Below are positions 57,062 to 64,000 of a stretch of DNA of 64,000 nucleotides, in pieces. Within the stretch, counting starts at the first letter, position 1, and every line of letters begins with the position of its first letter. The DNA lies in contig JALMQS010000729.1 in NCBI GenBank assembly GCA_024734495.1, forward strand, positions 372,001 to 436,000, written 5' to 3'. Under the pieces are notes generated by a model that saw only the letters and a list, made by a program, of their open reading frames with translations, did no database searches and was not told the origin of the DNA. The position numbers and the translations under genes were made by a program. This DNA comes from Forficula auricularia (lineage: Eukaryota; Arthropoda; Insecta; Dermaptera; Forficulidae).

Positions 57062-57589
57062 ATAATTACTTATCTATTTTTCATATTAAAAAAACATTAA
57101 AATATAAGTTTGCAAATATTAATAGAATTGTAACGTCGAAATTCCGCTAAAAGTATAGATTCGACCAATATGTTCATTTTAAGCTAGTTTTCTATTTAAA
57201 TAAATTCAATATTGAGTTTGCACGGAAGAAGGGATTAATATGGTGTATATAATGGATCTACAAAGAATTGTAGACCCACTATAGATGAAGTCTAGTCCTC
57301 ACCGCTGCCATTTTATTCTATTAGAAGGTGTTGAACCAATTAATAACTGAGGGGAGAGAAGACGTGTTGAGCCAGAAGCCTATCTACCAGGGAGTTTCCT
57401 CCAAGCAACTCTAGTTCCGTTGCATTGTCTCTTTCGAATGGGTTTCAAATTCTGAATTATCTATCATGGTTGTGTATTGAGATCAAGTGATATCTTAACC
57501 ATTTTGTGCACCAATTTTATGTTGTTTTTGTCTATAATTTTCAAGACTCTTGACGACAATTCATGTATATTGGGGAATGGAACCTTTTA
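57062..57589. other. no recognised gene
   Basis: A GC-richer patch at 57230-57440 has no ORF or motif I recognise. Confidence 0.35.
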
Positions 57590-58849
57590 TATTTTTACTT
57601 TCACATTTATATTCTAAAGAATATAATGGGAGTGTATTGTGATGGCTAGTCTCGATCCTGACTCTTTGAGAGCTTGTATCTCAGAGATGAAGAAAGTTAA
57701 TTTCATTTTGTAACTTCTAGGTGGAAGGAATCGTTGCTCTTAGTTGGAAACCAGATTTAGGACATAAAACCGGAAATTGTGGAAAAAGGGGTCCAAAATC
57801 CATTGGTCAGTGCGTGTGTACGTGTGTATGTAACCCCCTTGCGTTTCGAAAACATAAATCTCAGAGCTACGGAATTCGAAACATTAAGCTCAATATAGGC
57901 TAGACCATACCATACGCCTGTGGCCCCTCTCTTATATTTAATATATAATAAAATGATTTATAATCATTTAGGAGGGAGGGTCAAAAATGAAAATCTAGGC
58001 CCTTGGACCAAACTCAACCAAATTTTTGGACTGTTAGTTTTAGCATTTTTAGTCTTCTAGGAGCCCATTGATTATGTATACAAAATTTGGTTGAGTTTGG
58101 TCCAAGGTCCTAGATTTTCACATTTTTATACTAACCCCTCCCCCAATTTTGGCCCCAGAAAAATATAATAATCTTTTCGTCATTATAAGTTCAATTTATA
58201 GTATATTTAATTTTCTTGTTTTTTTTTTTAGTTTGAAAATCTTATAATTTTAATTTTTAACCCCGCCTTAATTTTGGATTCGATTTCAACCAAAATATAA
58301 ACAGCTCTTAATCTCAATGCACCAAAACTAAACAAACTACGTTTGGTAGAAGGGTGGATCCAGGAATTTTTTATGGGGGGGGGGGGAGAATGTATATAAG
58401 GTGTCCGATGTATATAAGATCTACTTTTTATCTCGGAAGTGTGTCGCGATCGAATTGTCCAAGAGAGACGCCGCCCCCCACACACACACATAGAACTTTA
58501 ATTTTAAAAAAATTAATGTTTTTTTTTAAATTTTTTTACAAATTTCATATCTCATATTTTAAGTTCATTATAATAAAAAAATGTCGATTTGGCCGCCGTT
58601 TTTTGGCCTCTGCGTGCGACGCACGTGTTGCACTCCCGCCAGGCACGGCCCCCCCCCCCCCGTGGATCCGCCCTTGTTTTGGTATTCATACTAGTTTCTG
58701 AGTTTGGACGCAAGTCTAAAAATGCAAAAACTACCCCCCCCCTACATGATTATAAATAATTTTATTAAATATTAAATATAAGTGAAGGGCCAGGTTGAAT
58801 GATAAAGTCAAGTGGATGCCCACATCAGAACGTGTCAGTTTATTTTGTA
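57590..58849 (+). repeat. dispersed repeat families C and A, joined
   Basis: Opens with TTTTACTTTCACATTTATAT and the family C blocks GACTCTTTGAGAGCTTGTAT and CTTCTAGGTGGAAGGAATCG; later GGACCAAACTCAACC and TGTATACAAAATTTGG, and it ends with the family A end AAAGTCAAGTGGATG (58805). ORFs at 57721 and 58354 are chance frames. Confidence 0.7.
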
Positions 58850-59215
58850 TTATTACTATTTTAATAGTTCCTCAGCGAGAACAATTTTTTTTCGACTAAA
58901 ACTCGTCTGAACTTGTCTTTGAAATGCTTGAACTGGAGGATATACCAGACAGGGAATTCAAACCTTTTATCCGCACCCTTTTCGGAAAAATAATTCATTT
59001 TAATTGCCCCTTGAAACTATGAAACAATTATATTTCATTTCGAGAACCAATATACTATTCAAAGCAAAAAATGTTTTTTTTTTAGTAATATTTGAAATAA
59101 CGTATGATAATTTGAAAATTTAAAGATCCTCCGGAATTTATGAAAATACTCTAAATGTTTGAAATTTTAAGGACGCACCGCATCCACAGCATCCGTGGAC
59201 CGCAAGCCACTGCTC
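58850..59215 (+). mobile_element. non-autonomous hAT-like element, third copy (3' part)
   Basis: Matches 47950-48345 from TATTACTATTTTAATAGTTC to the terminal GGACCGCAAGCCACTG. The left part is absent, joined to another repeat family. Confidence 0.7.
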
Positions 59216-59279
59216 CACATATAAATAAATAGTTTTAATTAACTGAAATTACTCTAACCGAATGTTTTCTACATTTGAT

Positions 59280-59470
59280 TCAATCGCGAATCAACTGTAG
59301 GGAATTTTTGTTAAATATTGAGTGAAAATAATATTTGAAGTTATATATTTCTAACTTGAAATAATGATCTTAAATAAATTTTTATAATTTTTCTAATTAT
59401 TCTTTGTTTGAGACAATTCTCATTGATGTAGCAATTATTCTTTGTTATATTAATTAAAAAAATTAGAAAA
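59280..59470. repeat. degenerate relative of the 80-bp satellite foldback
   Basis: ACATTTGATTCAATCGCGAATC followed by TATATATTTC and AATTTTTCTAATTA mirrors the left end of 20036-20708 at lower identity. Confidence 0.5.
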
Positions 59471-59547
59471 AATTTATGAAATTACTCTATTTGTTTAATT
59501 TGTGTGACTAAATAAACCCTAAAATTTATAAAATTACATTCTACATA

Positions 59548-59700
59548 GGGGTCGGGTAAGGCTAAGTGGTAGCGTGTCAGCATGCTAACCGAGTGTTCGA
59601 ATCCGACTCGAGGCATCTGGCTAAAATTTGACCTCGGCGTAGAGACACATTTTAAAAATATATAAATAGTATCGTAAATTGGCTTATGGCTAGAAAGGCC
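59548..59700 (+). mobile_element. tRNA-derived SINE
   Basis: Head GGCTAAGTGGTAGCG (A box) and GTTCGAATCC (B box) about 40 bp apart, then a body with ATTTGACCTCGGCGTAG ending near AAAAAAAAAG. Shares its body start with 25025-25190. Confidence 0.75.
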
Positions 59701-59914
59701 GAAAAGCCAAAAAAAAAGTGTGTTTGTACTTATGTACACGCGTTAGAAGTTATAATTCTTTGGCGTCTGAAAAAAAATTTCAAAAAACAAAACTACAGTA
59801 AAGATCGAAGAAAAATATTAAAATTAATCAAAAAGGTTTTATTTCAGTAAAAATAGCTATACAGTCAAAATAAACAATCATTAATTATCATGTGAACGAG
59901 TCAAATATATTTTT

Positions 59915-60420
59915 ACTTTATCCAATGCGAAGCATGGGTAAAGTATTGTAATCGCTCGCGCGCCAAGCGGGACTTCAAAGGGTCCTCAGGAAAAGAATAC
60001 GGAACCCATGGACTCAATTAAGGTCACAAATTGTAGTATTCAATTAGGTTGAATTTTAGCACGTGACGATTTTGCCAAAAATTACCTGGGGTCTCGTCGA
60101 GAGGCCAAAAAGTACCATTTTTTGGAAGTGCGTGGGGATGGATGGATGGATGGATGGATGGATGGATGGATGGATGGATGGATGTTATCGTTTTTTTCGT
60201 CCACGATTTTTTCCACACCTTTGCACCGATTAAAATGAAATTTAAAACTTACCATTCTTTTAACAAAATGAAGCGCTGATTAGTTTTTGGTACGTATCGG
60301 CCCACAAACATTAGTACTTTATTTGGGTACTTTTTTAGTTTTTTTTAAATATCTTGAAAATGACTTAACGGATTTTGATGAAATTTAATATCCTAATTAA
60401 GTATCTTGTGGACAACAAAA
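59915..60420 (+). repeat. dispersed repeat family B, best copy
   Basis: TTTTACTTTATCCAATGCGA / GCATGGGTAAAGTATTG forms a terminal hairpin. It continues with CACGTGACGATTTTGCC, a (GGAT)n tract at about 60134-60184, and a long segment inverse to 19180-19640. No ORF. Confidence 0.85.
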
Positions 60421-60619
60421 AAGTTTAAATAAAGTTTTTAGTAAAAGTATATTTTAAAGTACTTTACTAGTAAAATAGTACTTTTTTTAAATTCCTTATT
60501 TTACCAAAAATTTAAAAAAAACTTTAAAATTTATTCATTTTGATCGGTAATATAGCTCATTTAAACTTGCTTAAGTAAGAATGGTTAAGCTTGAGTTGTT
60601 TGCCATAAAAGAATTTAGT

Positions 60620-60990
60620 CTTTTTGATTTTAAGTCGATTCTTCCCGGTTTTCAGTAGAGGTTGCCATTAATAGTCAAAACATCAAAAATGGAATGCGAT
60701 AAGGTTATTCCTCTAGTATTAGATAATAATCGATTGTTATTTTTGATTTTAAGCCGATTCCTCCATGTCTTCAGCAATGGTTACCAATAATAATCGAAGC
60801 GTCAAAAATCTAATGTAGAATTGTTATTCCTCAAGTATTAGATGAGAATCGATTGCTATTTTTGATTTTAAGACGATTCCTCCATGTCTTCACCAATGGT
60901 TACCAAAAATAACCGAAATGTCAAAAATCGAATGTAGAATGGTTATTCCTCGACTTTTAAATAAGAATCGATCATTATTTTTGAATTAAA
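60620..60990 (+). repeat. 122-bp tandem repeat, about three copies
   Basis: GATTTTAAGTCGATTCTTCC recurs near 60627, 60748 and 60871, each with GGTTATTCCTC and AGATRATAATCGATTG-type segments. A decayed fourth start is near 60983. Confidence 0.88.
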
Positions 60991-62339
60991 GCCAACATGA
61001 ACTGCAAATAGCAAGTGAAATCTGATTAATAATAAAGGAATAAACATATTAATATTTCAAATGAATTTGGATAAAGTTTAGCAACGATCAGTTGCAGTTT
61101 ATTTAATAAGTTAATGGAGACTCGTGGAAAAGGTCCACAGTGATCTTGTAGCCAAATATATTTTTTCCGAAATACCTCAACATTCTACAACAACAATAAT
61201 ATATTTTTTAAATATTTAAAATATTCTAGCTATATCCATAGGTTCTTCTGGTAATAATTAACTCTCCAGTAATAATTCTAGATATAATACTTACAGAATT
61301 AACCTCTAATATTTGAAAAAAACTCTCAAGAGTTTTTACACAATTTTTGTAACTGACAAATTTATATAATAAATATATATATTATTTAAAAATATAATAT
61401 ATAATTATATAAATATATAATTATTAAGAATTGATTATTAATATAAATAATATATTTCACATCCACATCAACTGGCTTATTGAATTTGAAAATAACAACA
61501 CGTTTTGTTAGATACCTTGCAGTCATTTAAAGGAATATATTATTTATTCTATTCTCTGGCAACTACATCATGTTAATTTTTGGGACATCTGCGCACTCAG
61601 GTCACAAATTCACTCTCATCCAAGCGCGCCAAAAGAAGTATAACTTCAAAAATCTACATAAGTCACTTAAGTTTGAAAGAATCTAATAAAAAACTCAAAA
61701 TGACGTATTGAACCGTTAATTGATAGTGATCTGGTCACACAATTAAGTTGTGCTAAATTTTATAGTTACACCTATATTTGAGATTTTTTATTATCAAAAT
61801 ATACAGATGAAAGCATATACCTTCCATCTAGTAGAAACTAGTCTATTTCTTGAACAATCTCAATGAATCCTTGGCCCTGTTGAGATTTCTTTAGAAATAG
61901 GTGATTTTCTCCTTGAACGAATCTTTTGCTGCGATTGGGTCAAAGAACTCGGTCAACCAACTTTTACAATGGTTATCTCCTTTTAAGTGGAATCGGCCAC
62001 CTCCTCGCAGAGGTGTATAAGCTAGTTAGTGGCGGCGCCCGCTTAGCTCCTTAACTTCAATTGAGTGCATCAAAGCCCTGTTGTGTTAGAGAATGAATTC
62101 CTTCTGGCTTATCTTGCATCGAATTATCTTTGATACAACGAAACATCTCAGCTGTAAAATTGCTTCTTTTGAGTAAAGGGCCCCGAAAAATCTACTTAAG
62201 GCAACAAAAGTGTACAACAATATCTTAAGAAAAATAACAGACACACTTATACAAGAACGAAACCTTTTCTATTTTGAAAAATATTAAATACTTTTAAAAA
62301 CATTTTGTCTTCAAAAAAAGAAAAATACTTTCATTTGAA
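60991..62339. other. no recognised gene
   Basis: CGAAATACCTCAACATTCTA (61170) repeats a piece of 120-140. A GC-richer patch at 61.93-62.10 kb has a CACCTCCTCGCAGAGGTG hairpin but no identifiable RNA or protein. Confidence 0.4.
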
Positions 62340-62580
62340 ATTGAAACCGCTTTTTTTATATCTATATATCCTACAGAATTCCTAAAGAAAATTCACTAGA
62401 CAACGAACATTTTTGAACAATACATGTTATTTTAGGTTTTATTATTTTTATTATTATCTAATCCAGAGGCTCCCCAAACTGTGCGCCGCGGCACCCGGGA
62501 GCCGCGGACTCTTCACTTCCTCTAAGCTTAATAATTAATTGAAGCAAAACATTTGACTTAACTAGACTAGATAATTCCAT
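62340..62580 (+). repeat. dispersed repeat with hAT-like end, copy 1
   Basis: TATCTATATATCCTACAGAA to CCCCAAACTGTGCGCCGCGG, repeated at 63500-63690. The TGCGCCGCGGC block is typical of hAT subterminal regions. Confidence 0.7.
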
Positions 62581-62896
62581 TTTTTGACCCACCTACTATT
62601 TTGGCCTCTCTAGATCAAAAACTAGTGTAAATAACAAAAAGAAAGTTTCAAAATTAAGGGGGCTCTTAAAAAAATTAAAATTATAGAATTTTCAAACTAA
62701 AAAAGAACAAAACAATAATGAAATTTACAAAAAAAAGTCCTTAATAAAAAAGATAGTCATTATTTCTTTCAGGGGCTACAATGCGGAGAAAGAGGTCGTT
62801 TTAAAAATACAGCTATTATTAGAAATCATATGTACACCCTTTGATCGATTGTTAGTTTTATATTTTATTTAATAAAATGTTAAGGATTTTAATCGG

Positions 62897-63253
62897 AACA
62901 AAATGACACCTTAATATTTAAAATAGGCTGTCAATTAATTGAGTTATGATGGTATTTTTATATTCATTAATAAAGGTTAGTCATTCTTAATTGGTTGATT
63001 TGAAATCGGCCATCATAGAAATTCGTTTAAAATTTCATTTGAATGATTTTCCACCAATGCCATCTTACATCGATTTGTTCAACTCTATTGTCTAATTAAT
63101 TATGAAAATTCAAATATTTGAATCGATGATTGAATCCAGCACCATCTTTTATTTAATATACTTAAGAATAACTAACCTTTATTATGAAAATAAAATATCA
63201 TCATAACTCGGTTAATAATTTACCGATTTGCAAAAATAAGGTGTCATTTTGTT
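62897..63253. repeat. foldback repeat
   Basis: AACAAAATGACACCTTAATA and its inverse (to 63253) pair over about 100 bp with mismatches, including ATTAATAAAGGTTAGT / AACTAACCTTTATTAT. Confidence 0.75.
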
Positions 63254-63499
63254 TATAAATAAAATATTAATATTATATTTAACATAAGGTAATGAAAGTA
63301 ACAATTATTGATAAATAAAAAATTAAAAATTGACCTATGCCGCCATTTTAGAATTTTTAAGCCGATATTCACTGTAATTTGTTCTTTATTAGCGACAAAT
63401 GATATGCACTAAATATTATTAAAATTACTGAAACAGTTTGGGATATAAATGTTTATTTAAATAATTCTAATAATATCGCTATCAGATGAAAACCCGCAT

Positions 63500-63690
63500 T
63501 TTTTTTATATCTATATATCCTACAGAAATCCTAAAGAAAATTCACAAGACAACGAACATTTTTGGACAATATATGTTATTTTAGGATTTTATTATTTTTT
63601 ATTATTATCTCCCAAACTGTGCGCCGCGGCCTCTTCACTTCCTTGAAGCTTAAAAATTAATTGAAGCAAGACATTTGGCCTAACTAGACG
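63500..63690 (+). repeat. dispersed repeat with hAT-like end, copy 2
   Basis: Second copy of 62340-62580 with small deletions; ends GAAGCTTAAAAATTAATTGA and CTAACTAGACG. Confidence 0.7.
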
Positions 63691-63829
63691 AAAATCCTAG
63701 TGAGAAGCTAAACATTTATTTATTATTAATTTTTATCCCTTACTTACGATTAGACATATACATAAACCGAAAAAATTTATCTTTGACACCCTTGAAAAAA
63801 TCTGAAATGTATTTTTTTTTTTTTTTTTT

Positions 63830-64000
63830 TTAATGCAATCGAATGCAAGAAGGGGTGCACCAGTAAAGATGCAGCTCCTATGGATCTCGAAAGACCCTTG
63901 CATTAGCGAAGAGAAGGGAAAGTTGATTAAATGAGAGGGTGTAGACGTAGGTGTCTATGTACCCGGGTTTTGAAGGTTTGAAGATTATAGGTGCTGGGAA
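63830..64000 (+). repeat. dispersed repeat family D, third copy, cut by the window edge
   Basis: CAATCGAATGCAAGAAGGGG, CTATGGATCTCGAAAGACCC and TTGAAGGTTTGAAGATTATA match 41610-41770 and the second unit. Confidence 0.88.

Noticed and set aside
58228..58701. 87- and 115-aa ORFs
   Set aside because: They cross poly-G, poly-C and CA simple repeats within families A/C and lack motifs.
60024..60218. 64-aa ORF with IHPS repeats
   Set aside because: Product of the (GGAT)n microsatellite.

Overview
The window is a strongly AT-rich, gene-poor stretch of an animal nuclear genome, most likely an arthropod. I base this on a metazoan hedgehog first exon with a spliced GT donor, a jockey-clade LINE 3' end, an RTE-like LINE tail (4871-4953) of a type common in insects and crustaceans, tRNA-derived SINE heads and many hAT-, Tc1/pogo- and Harbinger-type elements. 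The species cannot be fixed from sequence alone. There are no bacterial operons, CRISPR arrays or rRNA genes.

Only one gene is securely recognised: hedgehog exon 1 on the minus strand (18370-18657), with signal peptide, palmitoylation-site CGPGRG motif, basic heparan-binding cluster and a consensus donor, preceded by a GC-rich promoter-like region to about 18880. No exon 2 is visible between 18369 and the left edge, so positions 1-18369 probably lie in hh intron 1. Weaker exon candidates: a plus-strand terminal exon at 23389-23604, a short plus-strand terminal exon at 51652-51767, a minus-strand first exon at 52310-52403 in a CpG-rich island, and a minus-strand ORF at 14655-14975. None of these four is recognised as a family.

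Region by region: 1-10 kb holds hAT-like elements, a pogo-like element with a nested foldback, and a five-copy satellite of about 220 bp. 10-18 kb holds a 109-bp satellite, small MITEs, a 300-bp tandem duplication and a pogo-like element with a nested MITE. 18-24 kb has hedgehog exon 1, an 80-bp satellite inside a foldback, and a jockey LINE broken by a MITE. 24-46 kb has several foldback elements, non-autonomous hATs, a C-rich tract and a 570-bp tandem repeat. 46-57 kb has minisatellites, a hAT element with a decayed transposase and a CpG island. 57-64 kb is mostly dispersed repeat families.

The most interesting theme is RNA-like: at least seven foldback families, otherwise unlike one another, carry one motif in their arms: CUGANGA, one extra A or U, a stem whose two sides change together between families, then GAAA and a short palindrome. 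This is the hammerhead ribozyme core with a one-nucleotide difference. Two members are flanked by perfect 13-bp target duplications and have one asymmetric end, which suggests retrotransposition, as expected if they derive from Penelope-like retroelements, where hammerheads are known.
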